Shown: positions 18,340-26,645 of the stretch, piece after piece
Layout of the letters: each line of letters starts with the position of its first letter
How positions within the stretch are numbered: the first letter of the stretch is position 1
From: an uncultured Pelagibacteraceae bacterium
GTDB taxonomy: Bacteria > Pseudomonadota > Alphaproteobacteria > Pelagibacterales > Pelagibacteraceae
Direction: 5' to 3'
DNA: 64,000 nt
Assembly (NCBI GenBank): GCA_902601895.1
Contig: CACKOU010000001.1
Coordinates: 62,001-126,000 of the forward strand
Notes under the pieces: model-generated
Seen by the model: only the letters and a program-made list of their open reading frames with translations
What the model was told of the DNA's origin: nothing
The model's database searches: none
Position numbers and translations under genes: made by a program

Positions 18340-20562
18340 ATGAGTTTTAGTAAGTTCGTGACAATGAAAAAAATTCACGATAATTTTTTTGAACCATCTG
18401 AGCATCAATTGAAAAGCCTTCTAGAACATTATAAAGCTAGACGATATACTGATGCAGAAAAATTATCACAATCTATCACTCGAGAATTCCCTAAACATAA
18501 GCTTGCCTGGAAAGTCTTTGCTGCTGTACTTAAACAAAATGGAAAGATTAATGAATCATTAATTGCCAGTCAAAAATCTATACAGTTAGATCCAAAGGAT
18601 GCAGAAGCCCACAAAAATTTAGGTATCATACTACAAGAAAAAGGTAGATTAAAAGCTTCTGAAATTAGTTTTAAAAAAGCAATAACATTAGAACCTGAAT
18701 ATATCGAGGCTCACGAAAATTTAGGTAACAATCTTAAAATGCAAGGTAAATTTAAAGATGCTGAGATAAGCTTTAGACAAGTGATAGAATTAAAACCTAA
18801 TTTTGCTGAAGCGCATGGTAACTTGGGAGTTCTTCTACAAATCCAGGGTAGATTTAAAGAGGCTGAATTGAGTTATAAAAAGGCGATAGAGTTAAAATCA
18901 AACTATACAAGAGCTTACAATAATCTGGGTATCGTACTAAAAGAACAAGAAAGGTTAGATGAAGCATGCTATGCTTTTTTTCAAGCAATAAATTTAAATC
19001 CACATTTTGCTGATGCTTTTACAAATCTTAGTATAACTTTAAAAAACGTAAGGTTCAATTCATCAAATACAAAGATCTACCCAATTTTAATCCGACTTAT
19101 AAATGCTGATAATTTTGTTCGGCCTTCCAATATAGCTCCAAGTATTTTAAGTCTCTTAGAACATGATCCCATAATAAAGAACTTGCTGATTAAAAAAAAT
19201 TTAGTAACAAGCCTCGAAGATTTAAATATAATAATCAAAAATCTTGATAAGCTTGCTATCCTTCATCATCTAATGCGAGTGTGCCCACTTCCTGATCTCA
19301 GATTTGAAAGACTTTTTGTAAATATGCGAAGTTTAATTCTTAATAATTTGGATAATATAGATACATCATCTGAATTAATCTATTTTTTATCTACACTTTC
19401 CCTTCACTGTTTTACTAATGAATATGTATATTTAGAAAAAAATAAAGAGACTGAAATCATTAAAAACCTAGAGACTGAGATTTCGCAAAACATCGAAAAA
19501 TCAAATCAACCTCAGGCAAAAACCGTTTTGTGTTTAGCATCTTATCGACCTTTACATCAATACGATTGGTGCAAAAAATTAAAAACTCTTGATGATCTGA
19601 AGGAGGTAAAGTCTCGACTAATTGAAGAGCCTTATGCTGAAAGAGCGATAATGGCTGAAATTCCTTTATTAGGAGACATATCGGACAATGTATCAAGTAA
19701 AGTAAGAGCACAGTATGAACAAAACCCTTATCCAAGATGGATAAAAACTAGATTGGACAAAAAGGCAAAATCAATCTCTGAGGCTTGTGCTGATGTAAAT
19801 ATACATCTCTATTCCGAAACTATTAAAAACGTAATTGCTCCATCTATACTTGTTGCTGGTTGCGGTACAGGACAACATTCTATAGAAATGGCCTCTCACT
19901 TTTCTAATTGCCAAATTACTGCAGTAGATCTAAGTCTAGCAAGTCTCTCTTACGCTAAGAGGAAGACTGCTGATCTTGGGATTACTAACTTAAAATATTT
20001 GCAAGCAGACATCCTAGAGCTTGCTCAACTAAAGGAAAAATTTGATATAGTTGACAGTGTAGGTGTTCTTCATCATATGGATGAACCCATGACTGGGTGG
20101 AAAGTTCTTACAAATCTCATTAAGCCTGGTGGCTTAATGAGGATAGGTTTATATAGCGAATTAGCTAGACAAGAAATTGTGAACATTCGAAAAGAAATAG
20201 CATTAAAGAAAGTGGGAACGTCTGAGTCTGAAATTAGAGAATACAGGCAAACACTATCAGAATCGAATGAAAAAGATCATCAGCAATTAACTAAGTCTAG
20301 TGATTTTTATAGCCTCAGCACATTAAGAGACTTAATATTTCATGTACAAGAGCATCGTTTTACTATCCCTCAGATTAAAAATTGTCTGGAAGAATTAGGA
20401 CTAAAGTTCTGTGGATTTATAAATAAAGAGGCTATCTCAAATTTTAGAAAGTTTCACAGGGAAGGCACTAATATCTACGATCTGGAACAGTGGAATCAAT
20501 TTGAGCTAAGTAATCCTCGAATTTTCGCTAAGATGTACCAATTTTGGTGTCAAAAGATATAA
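18340..20562 (+). CDS. TPR-methyltransferase fusion protein
   Basis: A 740-residue protein. Residues about 25-230 hold five to six TPR units (repeated patterns such as EAHENLGNNLKMQGKFKDAE and EAHGNLGVLLQIQGRFKEAE). A linker of about 200 residues follows. From about residue 490 there is a class I SAM methyltransferase: ILVAGCGTGQHSIEMA (motif I), ITAVDLSLASLSYAKRKT (motif II), DIVDSVGVLHHMDEP (motif IV). The substrate is unknown. It is a single gene between alaS (divergent) and recA (convergent, with a shared terminator). By eye its codon and base use is less AT-rich than its neighbours, which could mean acquisition. A later ATG at 18364 is an alternative start. Confidence 0.8.
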   Translation: MSFSKFVTMKKIHDNFFEPSEHQLKSLLEHYKARRYTDAEKLSQSITREFPKHKLAWKVFAAVLKQNGKINESLIASQKSIQLDPKDAEAHKNLGIILQEKGRLKASEISFKKAITLEPEYIEAHENLGNNLKMQGKFKDAEISFRQVIELKPNFAEAHGNLGVLLQIQGRFKEAELSYKKAIELKSNYTRAYNNLGIVLKEQERLDEACYAFFQAINLNPHFADAFTNLSITLKNVRFNSSNTKIYPILIRLINADNFVRPSNIAPSILSLLEHDPIIKNLLIKKNLVTSLEDLNIIIKNLDKLAILHHLMRVCPLPDLRFERLFVNMRSLILNNLDNIDTSSELIYFLSTLSLHCFTNEYVYLEKNKETEIIKNLETEISQNIEKSNQPQAKTVLCLASYRPLHQYDWCKKLKTLDDLKEVKSRLIEEPYAERAIMAEIPLLGDISDNVSSKVRAQYEQNPYPRWIKTRLDKKAKSISEACADVNIHLYSETIKNVIAPSILVAGCGTGQHSIEMASHFSNCQITAVDLSLASLSYAKRKTADLGITNLKYLQADILELAQLKEKFDIVDSVGVLHHMDEPMTGWKVLTNLIKPGGLMRIGLYSELARQEIVNIRKEIALKKVGTSESEIREYRQTLSESNEKDHQQLTKSSDFYSLSTLRDLIFHVQEHRFTIPQIKNCLEELGLKFCGFINKEAISNFRKFHREGTNIYDLEQWNQFELSNPRIFAKMYQFWCQKI

Positions 20563-20568
20563 GTTTGG

Positions 20569-20600
20569 GAAAAAAGGCGCCCATTCGAGCGCCTTTTTAA
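20569..20600. terminator. Bidirectional terminator between the TPR-methyltransferase gene and recA
   Basis: AAAAAGGCGC, loop CCATTCGA, GCGCCTTTTT form a GC stem flanked by A and T runs, so it can act in both directions. It lies in the 55 bases between two convergent genes and should end both transcripts. Confidence 0.88.
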
Positions 20601-20617
20601 TAACTAAAAGTTATCTG

Positions 20618-21742
20618 CTAATTTTTTTTAGTAGGAACTTCTTCTTCTGTTTTTTGAGCCTCTACTTTTTCTTCACTTAGTGGGTTTCCTTCAATTTTCT
20701 TTGAGATCACACCAGCCTTTTCTCTTATTGCCATTTCAATTTCAGCAGCGGCTTTGGGATTTTGTTCAAGGTAAAGTTTAGCGTTTTCTCTACCTTGACC
20801 AATTTTTTTACCTTTGTAAGCGTACCAAGCTCCAGATTTCTCTACGATATCTGCTTTGGCACCTAGGTCTATTAGTTCCCCTACTTTACTAATTCCTTTT
20901 CCATACATTAAGTCAAACTCAACAACTTTAAATGGTGGAGCAACTTTATTTTTCACAACTTTAACTCTTGTTGTGTTACCAACGATATTATCTTTATCTT
21001 TGATTGCTCCAATTCTTCTAATGTCCATTCTAACTGATGAGTAGAATTTTAAAGAATTTCCACCTGATGTTGTTTCTGGACTTCCAAACATAACGCCAAT
21101 TTTCATTCTAATTTGGTTAATAAATATAACCATTGTATTAGTTCGTGAAATTGAGCCCGTTAATTTTCTCAATGCTTGAGACATCAATCTAGCTTGCAAA
21201 CCAACATGAGTATCACCCATATCACCTTCTATTTCGGCTCTTGGTGTCAATGCTGCAACAGAGTCCACAACAAGAACTGACATTGAACCAGATTTAATTA
21301 ATGTATCAGTAATTTCTAAAGCTTGTTCACCTGTATCTGGTTGAGAAATCAGTAACTCTTCAGTATTTACACCTAATTTCTTTGCATACACTGGATCTAA
21401 AGCGTGTTCTGCATCAACGAAACCACAAATTCCGCCTGCCTTTTGAGCTTCTGCAACCACTTGTAATGCTAAAGTAGTTTTTCCTGAAGACTCTGGTCCA
21501 TAAATTTCAATAATTCTTCCTTTTGGTAATCCACCGATTCCTAAAGCAAGATCTAAGCTTAAAGATCCTGTTGAGATAGACTCAACATCCATAGCTTTTT
21601 GCTCACCAAGCTTCATTACTGAGCCTTTTCCAAAGCTATCTGTAATTTGGCTGATTGCTGCGTCTAATGCTTTATTTTTCTCTTTGTTTTCCAATTCTTT
21701 ATCTTTTGCGGTTTTCACCACTTTTAGGTTATTTTTAGTCAT
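20618..21742 (-). CDS. recA: RecA recombinase
   Basis: A 374-residue protein of normal length that drives homologous strand exchange and, as a filament on single-stranded DNA, triggers self-cleavage of LexA and UmuD. Motifs are Walker A GPESSGKT at 82-89, Walker [11 protein letters not shown], the L1 region [13 protein letters not shown] and L2 region [24 protein letters not shown]. The C-terminus is rich in lysine and glutamate. A candidate SOS operator lies about 50 bases upstream of the ATG. The 107-base gap separates it from tolC, so it probably has its own promoter. Confidence 0.97.
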   Translation of the reverse strand: MTKNNLKVVKTAKDKELENKEKNKALDAAISQITDSFGKGSVMKLGEQKAMDVESISTGSLSLDLALGIGGLPKGRIIEIYGPESSGKTTLALQVVAEAQKAGGICGFVDAEHALDPVYAKKLGVNTEELLISQPDTGEQALEITDTLIKSGSMSVLVVDSVAALTPRAEIEGDMGDTHVGLQARLMSQALRKLTGSISRTNTMVIFINQIRMKIGVMFGSPETTSGGNSLKFYSSVRMDIRRIGAIKDKDNIVGNTTRVKVVKNKVAPPFKVVEFDLMYGKGISKVGELIDLGAKADIVEKSGAWYAYKGKKIGQGRENAKLYLEQNPKAAAEIEMAIREKAGVISKKIEGNPLSEEKVEAQKTEEEVPTKKN

Positions 21743-21792
21743 TTTTTGCCTCTTTTTTTGCTTTTTTTATCACTCGAATCATATATTTAAAT

Positions 21793-21807
21793 GTACACAT
21801 TTTGTTC
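21793..21807 (-). promoter_or_regulatory. Candidate SOS box upstream of recA (one mismatch)
   Basis: On the plus strand GTAC-ACATTTT-GTTC, one base from the alphaproteobacterial LexA site GTTC-N7-GTTC. It shares TTTTGTTC with the site before umuD. A TTGCCA on the minus strand at 21812-21817 could be a -35 element just upstream of it. Position, about 50 bases before the recA ATG, fits an operator. One mismatch makes this tentative. Confidence 0.4.
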
Positions 21808-21849
21808 TCATTGGCAATATATTTCTCAAAATAGCTCAAAATTGCAGAA

Positions 21850-23142
21850 TTACTTAAGTTTTAGGTGTTCGCTATTCAATAAGCCAATGGCTTTTAGAAC
21901 ATTATATTGAGCGATAAGATTATTTCTCTCAGATTCTGCTAGAGAAATTTTTGCAGCCAACAACAAAGAGTTTGATTGAATAACATCTAAAGTTGTTCTT
22001 GAACCTCTTTCATACTCTGCAGCTATACCATCATTTGCAATTTTTGCTGCTCTAACTTGAGCTCTTACAGAATTCAAAAAACTTTTAGATGCTTCAAGAT
22101 TTGACCATGCACTTCCTACATTTTTTTCAGTTGTTTTTACAACATCCTCTAACAATAACATTTTTCTAGATTTTAAATTTGTATTTTTATTAATTTTTGC
22201 ACGCTTACTTCCTCCTGAGTAAAATGGCCAACTTAAAGTTGCTTTTAATGTATCTTTTTCTCTTTGGTCAATAGATGAACTAAAATCTTCAGCGTAAGAT
22301 CTTTCAAGAGATAAAGAGGCAGTTGGTTTTAAACCACTTTCAGCAATAGCAATATCCATTTCAGACTGATTTAATTCAATTTTGGCAATTTTTATATCTG
22401 GATTATTTTCTTTTGCCAAATTAATTGCTGTACTAAGTTCGCTTGGAATAGCTTCAATTGATCTATTTGTTTTTTTTAGCTCATTGATATTTAAAAGTTT
22501 GCCAATAATATTTTCATAATTTAATTTATTTATCATTAATTCACTTCTTGCTTGAGTTAATTGAGCGCTTGCTCCAGCAAGTGAAGATTCGGTTTGTGAT
22601 AAATCTGCAGTCTTTATTTGTCCTCTATCCAATCTGACTTTATCGTTTTCAAGTTGTTTAATAAGTAAGTTTAGATTTTGTCTATTAATCACAACTTTTT
22701 CTCTCGATAAAATTACAGAAGTAAATGCTTCTATGGCACTGTAAAGAACATCTTGTTCTTTTTTAAACAATTTGGCTTTTGAAAGTTCCAAACCAATCAA
22801 ATTTTTATCGTAATTTATATCTCTTTCGTGATCTAATAATGTCTGCTCTAATTTTATAGAAGTTGTTAATGGATCTGAGTCAGTAACAGGTGCGTTTCCT
22901 CCACTATAATTAGTTAATTTATTAGTTTCCTCAAAACTTTTTGATCCACTTAAACTTACAGATGGCATGTATTGAGCTTTAGAGATATTAATATCTTCTT
23001 CAGAAGCTTTTATATTTTCTCTTTCGGCATTTAATTGTTTATTATTATTATAAGTTTCGTTTAATGCTTCATATAATGTGACAGCAAGCGATTGAGCTGT
23101 TAAGCAAAAAAAACTAATAATTATTATTAATATTTTTTTCAT
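21850..23142 (-). CDS. tolC: TolC-family outer membrane efflux protein
   Basis: A 430-residue protein with a signal peptide (cleavage near SLA-VTLYEAL) and the duplicated helical-barrel architecture of TolC. Family signs are TLYEALNETYNNNKQLNAER near the N-terminus, the SGGSKRAKINKN segment in the second repeat and ERGSRTTLDVIQSNSLLLAA near the C-terminus. It forms a trimeric channel spanning outer membrane and periplasm and serves inner-membrane exporters, none of which is adjacent. It overlaps the upstream kinase-like gene at TAATG. Confidence 0.92.
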   Translation of the reverse strand: MKKILIIIISFFCLTAQSLAVTLYEALNETYNNNKQLNAERENIKASEEDINISKAQYMPSVSLSGSKSFEETNKLTNYSGGNAPVTDSDPLTTSIKLEQTLLDHERDINYDKNLIGLELSKAKLFKKEQDVLYSAIEAFTSVILSREKVVINRQNLNLLIKQLENDKVRLDRGQIKTADLSQTESSLAGASAQLTQARSELMINKLNYENIIGKLLNINELKKTNRSIEAIPSELSTAINLAKENNPDIKIAKIELNQSEMDIAIAESGLKPTASLSLERSYAEDFSSSIDQREKDTLKATLSWPFYSGGSKRAKINKNTNLKSRKMLLLEDVVKTTEKNVGSAWSNLEASKSFLNSVRAQVRAAKIANDGIAAEYERGSRTTLDVIQSNSLLLAAKISLAESERNNLIAQYNVLKAIGLLNSEHLKLK

Positions 23143-24068
23143 TAGTTGTATTTTACAAAATTAATTTGATGATTAGAATTTAATTTAATGACTATTGATG
23201 CATATTTTGGCGCATATTTAAACATATTTTGTGTAATTCTTTGGTAAGTTTGCATAAAGTTTAAAACTTCTTTTTTTGTCATGATTTTTTTTTTTGTTTT
23301 TTTATTCTTATTTTTTAATTTAAGTTTTTTTTCCTGAATAACTCTCCATTTTTGCAACAAACTAAAATTTTCTGCCCTTAAAAATAACAAACAATCGAGC
23401 TTACTATAAAGTTTCTTGTATCCTTTTTTTAGCTGATCATTAACGTGTTTTCTCCAAATTAATTTATTATCATCATTTTTTTCCATCAAATTAATACTTT
23501 TTTTTAATGTTTTTAAGCTTTCAGGTCTTGCTCCAACACACCAACCTTCAAAAATGATCACATCTGGTCTGCTATTTACTTTGTACCAATTTTTTTTTGT
23601 AAATCTGTCATCAATTGCCTTATCGAACTTGGGTAACATAATTGATCTAAATTTTCTAGAATTTGCATTTTTAATAAAACTGGACATATAACGTATATCA
23701 TGGGTTCCTGGCACACCTCTTGTTAATAATAATGGATGAATTTTCTTAGATAATTTTATTCTGTCTTTCTTAGTTTTGTAGATATCGTCAATTGATATTT
23801 TAAAAACATTTAACTTGAAATATTTTTTTAAAATTATCATTAAGATAGAACTTATAGTAGTTTTTCCGGTTCCTTGTCCTCCTGTTAAACCAACAATATA
23901 AGGTTTCTTTATATTTGTTTTTTTTGCAATCCAGAAACTCATAGGAACAAGATAATCTTTAAGCATCTTGTCTTTGTTTTTAAATTTATCAGAATATGTT
24001 TCTTGTGTTTTAATAAACTTGTAGCAATCTTTTTTTACATTATTTAAACAATCCTCAACTAAATTCAT
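23142..24068 (-). CDS. P-loop kinase, D-glycerate 3-kinase-like
   Basis: A 308-residue cytoplasmic protein. The P-loop is GLTGGQGTGKTTISS (GGQGTGKT at 63-70), followed by SIDDIYKTKKDR, a stretch resembling the substrate-binding region of D-glycerate 3-kinases and uridine kinase relatives, then RGVPGTHDIRYM, LPKFDKAIDDR and IFEGWCVGARP. These blocks match the plant/yeast GLYK-type family. If correct it converts glycerate to 3-phosphoglycerate, closing a photorespiratory or serine/glycolate salvage route. It overlaps tolC and follows the GFA gene by six bases. Confidence 0.75.
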   Translation of the reverse strand: MNLVEDCLNNVKKDCYKFIKTQETYSDKFKNKDKMLKDYLVPMSFWIAKKTNIKKPYIVGLTGGQGTGKTTISSILMIILKKYFKLNVFKISIDDIYKTKKDRIKLSKKIHPLLLTRGVPGTHDIRYMSSFIKNANSRKFRSIMLPKFDKAIDDRFTKKNWYKVNSRPDVIIFEGWCVGARPESLKTLKKSINLMEKNDDNKLIWRKHVNDQLKKGYKKLYSKLDCLLFLRAENFSLLQKWRVIQEKKLKLKNKNKKTKKKIMTKKEVLNFMQTYQRITQNMFKYAPKYASIVIKLNSNHQINFVKYN

Positions 24069-24073
24069 TTAAT

Positions 24074-24439
24074 CTATTTTTGGTCAAGTGGATGGTTTAA
24101 ACCATCAAAGAAAACAACATCTTTTAAATCGTCGACTTTAACTTCATCTACACAACCTAAATTAAATCCAGTCATGGCGGGAGCACTTCTTGGGTTATGA
24201 TGTGTGTAAATTCCACATTCAATACAAAAGTAATGATTAGCAACTTTTGTGTGGTACTGATAAAGCTTTAATTTATCTTCTCCCTTAGTGACTTTAAAAT
24301 CTTCATTTTTTATCATTCCCATTGTTGCATTTTTTCTTTTACATATAGAACAGTTACATCTTACAATTTTTGGTAATTCTTTGATTGGAACATTGATTTC
24401 TGCTTCTACACATCCACAATGACATGTTAGTTTCGGCAT
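24074..24439 (-). CDS. GFA-family zinc protein (glutathione-dependent formaldehyde-activating-like)
   Basis: A 121-residue protein with the cysteine pattern of the GFA/CENP-V fold: CHCGCVEAEI at the N-terminus, RCNCSICKRK near residues 28-37 and YFCIECGIYTHHNPRS near residues 70-86. These bind two zinc ions. The founding member was proposed to help form S-hydroxymethylglutathione, but the enzymatic role of most family members is uncertain. It lies four bases after the cupin gene and six before the kinase-like gene. Confidence 0.85.
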   Translation of the reverse strand: MPKLTCHCGCVEAEINVPIKELPKIVRCNCSICKRKNATMGMIKNEDFKVTKGEDKLKLYQYHTKVANHYFCIECGIYTHHNPRSAPAMTGFNLGCVDEVKVDDLKDVVFFDGLNHPLDQK

Positions 24440-24442
24440 TAA

Positions 24443-24793
24443 TTATTCTCCCCATTTTCCATGAAACTCATAAACAACTGCTGGCTTATCACCAACTACC
24501 CAGCCGTCATGACCTGGGTCAATTGAATATGCATCGCCTGCTTTATATGTTAATTCTGTTCCATCATCATGTTTGGCACAAACTGCTCCTGAAACTATTA
24601 CTCCAAGATGTTTTGCTTTACAGCTATCAGTGCCTACAGTTGGTTTAATATCTTGTGACCATTTCCATCCTGGCTGCAAAACTAATCTCATTACTCTTTG
24701 ATCGCCCACTTTTACGATATCCATTTTAGCATTGTTGAAACTGGTATTGCTTTCATCTGGATTATCAAAACTTTTAACTTCAATTGAACTCAT
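24443..24793 (-). CDS. Cupin-domain protein
   Basis: A 116-residue single-domain cupin. Motif 1 is recognisable in KHLGVIVSGAVCAKHDDGTEL and motif 2 in GDAYSIDPGHDGWVVGD. It lacks the usual first HxH pair, so metal binding is uncertain. Cupins of this size can be sugar or acid isomerases, dioxygenases or ligand sensors; no role can be assigned. It is the first gene of the cupin-GFA-kinase-tolC transcript, with a Shine-Dalgarno GGAGAAG just before its ATG and a TATAAT on the minus strand at 24822-24827. Confidence 0.8.
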   Translation of the reverse strand: MSSIEVKSFDNPDESNTSFNNAKMDIVKVGDQRVMRLVLQPGWKWSQDIKPTVGTDSCKAKHLGVIVSGAVCAKHDDGTELTYKAGDAYSIDPGHDGWVVGDKPAVVYEFHGKWGE

Positions 24794-24821
24794 GCTCTTC
24801 TCCTTTTATAATTAAATTAAG

Positions 24822-24827
24822 ATTATA
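24822..24827 (-). promoter_or_regulatory. Candidate -10 element for the cupin operon
   Basis: A perfect TATAAT on the minus strand about 30 bases before the cupin ATG. No good -35 is present at the expected distance, so only the -10 is claimed. Confidence 0.35.
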
Positions 24828-24885
24828 GACTACTAATGGTTTAAGTTATCCACAATAGCACAAAATATGGTTTTGGATGTTCACG

Positions 24886-24907
24886 TTTTGATTCACTTTT
24901 GATTCAC
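24886..24907. repeat. Two exact tandem copies of an 11-base unit
   Basis: TTTTGATTCAC occurs twice without spacing (24886-24896 and 24897-24907) in the divergent cupin/umuD intergenic region. A looser copy just before it reads TTTTGGATGTTCAC. It lies upstream of the candidate umuD promoter and could bind a regulator, or be a small replication-slippage duplication. Confidence 0.6.
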
Positions 24908-24931
24908 TTACAGACTCAAAATACAACCTAA

Positions 24932-24961
24932 TTGACACTATTGTATAACTCATGTACTAAT
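24932..24961 (+). promoter_or_regulatory. Candidate umuD promoter
   Basis: A consensus -35 TTGACA at 24932-24937 is followed, after 17-18 bases, by a weak -10 (TACTAA or ACTAAT, 24955-24961). Transcription would start near 24967, inside the SOS-type box, which would let LexA block it. Confidence 0.45.
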
Positions 24962-24963
24962 AA

Positions 24964-24978
24964 GAACAAAACAAGAAC
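24964..24978 (+). promoter_or_regulatory. SOS box (GAAC-N7-GAAC) of umuDC
   Basis: GAAC-AAAACAA-GAAC is an exact match, in reverse complement, to the alphaproteobacterial LexA operator GTTC-N7-GTTC. It ends four bases before the umuD ATG and overlaps the predicted transcription start. By base composition one such match is expected by chance somewhere in a window this size, but the position directly before umuD makes chance unlikely. Confidence 0.65.
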
Positions 24979-24982
24979 ACTT

Positions 24983-25378
24983 ATGAAGCTGACAATACCT
25001 TATTATTTACATAAAGCAGGAGCTGGTTTTCCTTCCCCCGCAACTGACTACATAGAAGAAGATATAGATTTAAATGTACATCTGATCAAGAATGTTCCAG
25101 CAACTTTCATCATAAGAGTTCAAGGAAAATCAATGGTGGATGTTGGAATAAATGATGGAGATTTATTAGTTGTGGACAAAAGTTTAACTCCGAAAAATTT
25201 TTCAACTGTTATAGCAAATGTTCATGATGAGCTCGTTGTTAAAACTTTAGTTAAAGAAAAAGACAAACAATTTTTAACATCAGGTTCTAAAGAATTTTCT
25301 GATCGAATTTTAATAAATGAAGAACAAGATATTTTTATTTGGGGAGTAGTTACCTATGTCATACATTCAGTACACTAA
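24983..25378 (+). CDS. umuD: UmuD-like LexA-family autoprotease
   Basis: A 131-residue protein from the ATG at 24983; an in-frame TTG upstream lies in the promoter and is rejected. UmuD is cleaved on RecA filaments to UmuD', which activates the UmuC polymerase. The order matches E. coli UmuD: AGFPSPATDYIEEDIDLN around the cleavage region (the Cys-Gly site is Ala-Gly here), the catalytic serine Ser50 in VQGKSMVDVGINDGD, and the lysine Lys87 in DELVVKTLV. It overlaps umuC by 23 bases, so the two are translated together. Confidence 0.93.
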   Translation: MKLTIPYYLHKAGAGFPSPATDYIEEDIDLNVHLIKNVPATFIIRVQGKSMVDVGINDGDLLVVDKSLTPKNFSTVIANVHDELVVKTLVKEKDKQFLTSGSKEFSDRILINEEQDIFIWGVVTYVIHSVH

Positions 25379-26633
25379 AAAATTAGCACTAGTTGATTGC
25401 AATTCTTTTTATGTTTCTTGTGAAAGATTATTTAATCCAAAAATAAGGAAAAAACCTGTTGTAGTTTTATCTAATAATGATGGCTGCATCGTTTCAAGAT
25501 CTACTGAAGCAAAAGCCTTAGGAATTAAAATGGGTGAACCTTACTTTAAAGCAAAGGATGTTATTATCAAAAATGATGTACAAGTATTCTCATCAAATTA
25601 TTCTTTGTATGGAGATTTATCTAGAAGAGTAATGAGAACTTTAAAAAGATTTAACTCTGATATTGAAGTTTATTCAATTGATGAAGCATTTATGGATTTA
25701 TCAAATTTTTCTGACAATGGAGTAGAGCAAGTTGGAAGAGAAATTAGAGAAACAGTTTTAAAGTGGACTGGTATTCCAACAAGTATAGGAATAGCTAAAA
25801 CTAAAACTTTAAGCAAAGTTGCAAATCATATAGCTAAGAAAAAACAATCGGGTGTTACTAGTTTAATTGGAATAGAAAATCTCGATCCTATTCTTGAAAA
25901 AATTGATATCAATGATGTTTGGGGTGTTGGAAGACAAATGACAAAGTTTTATCAAAAAAATGGAATTTATAATGCTAAACAATTAAAAAATAAATCAAAC
26001 ACCTGGATTAAAAAATCCTCAAATGTTCTAAGTTCAAGAACTGCAATGGAACTTAGAGGTGTACCTTGTATTGATTTAGAAAAAACAGCATCAAAAAGAA
26101 AAAGCTGTGTAGTATCAAGATCGTTTGGAAAAAGAATAGAAAGATTTCAAGAACTAGAAGAAGCTGTTGCTAGCTATTGTTTAAATGCATCAGAAAAGAT
26201 AAGATCTGAAAACCTTGTTGCAAAAGCAGTTATGGTATTCGTTAGAACAAGTCCATTTCAAAAACAATTTGGTTTTTATTCAAACTCTAGAACTGTTGAT
26301 TTTCCTATAGCAACTAACAATAGTATAGAGATCGTAAAAAATGCCTTATCTGTCTTAAAAGTAATTTTTAGAAAAGGACATCGTTATCAAAAAGCAGGTG
26401 TGATGCTAACTGGGTTAACAGATGCAGAAAATAATGAAAACTTATTTTCATCTGCAAAAGATGAGAGAATTAATAGACTTATGAGATCAATTGATAATAC
26501 AAACTATAGGTATGGAAGATCCACACTAAGTCTCGCAAGTGCTGGTGTTAGAAAGTCCTGGAGCATGAAAAGGGATTACAACTCAAAGATAGATACTGCT
26601 GATTTCTACTGTTTGCCAACAATAAGAGCTTAA
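25356..26633 (+). CDS. umuC: Error-prone DNA polymerase V catalytic subunit
   Basis: A 425-residue Y-family polymerase that copies past lesions with UmuD'. Palm-domain motifs are LALVDCNSFYVSCERLF with the first catalytic aspartate, VVLSNNDGCIVSRS in the finger region, and YSIDEAFMDLS with the second acidic pair. WTGIPTSIGIAKTKTLSKVA and VWGVGRQM mark the helix-hairpin-helix region, and the C-terminal little-finger domain of UmuC type completes the protein. It lies 12 bases from the opposing histidine phosphatase gene. Its presence in a small genome implies that induced translesion synthesis is retained. Confidence 0.95.
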   Translation: MSYIQYTKKLALVDCNSFYVSCERLFNPKIRKKPVVVLSNNDGCIVSRSTEAKALGIKMGEPYFKAKDVIIKNDVQVFSSNYSLYGDLSRRVMRTLKRFNSDIEVYSIDEAFMDLSNFSDNGVEQVGREIRETVLKWTGIPTSIGIAKTKTLSKVANHIAKKKQSGVTSLIGIENLDPILEKIDINDVWGVGRQMTKFYQKNGIYNAKQLKNKSNTWIKKSSNVLSSRTAMELRGVPCIDLEKTASKRKSCVVSRSFGKRIERFQELEEAVASYCLNASEKIRSENLVAKAVMVFVRTSPFQKQFGFYSNSRTVDFPIATNNSIEIVKNALSVLKVIFRKGHRYQKAGVMLTGLTDAENNENLFSSAKDERINRLMRSIDNTNYRYGRSTLSLASAGVRKSWSMKRDYNSKIDTADFYCLPTIRA

Positions 26634-26645
26634 TTAAAATAAATT

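Noticed and set aside
24846-24854. TTATCCACA, a perfect DnaA box, in the cupin/umuD gap
   Set aside because: About one such 9-mer is expected by chance in a window of this size and composition. Another copy lies inside bamD coding sequence (47185-47193). There is no cluster of boxes and no origin-type neighbour genes.
24932-24982. Upstream TTG start for umuD
   Set aside because: The TTG is part of the TTGACA -35 element, and the added residues are unlike UmuD.
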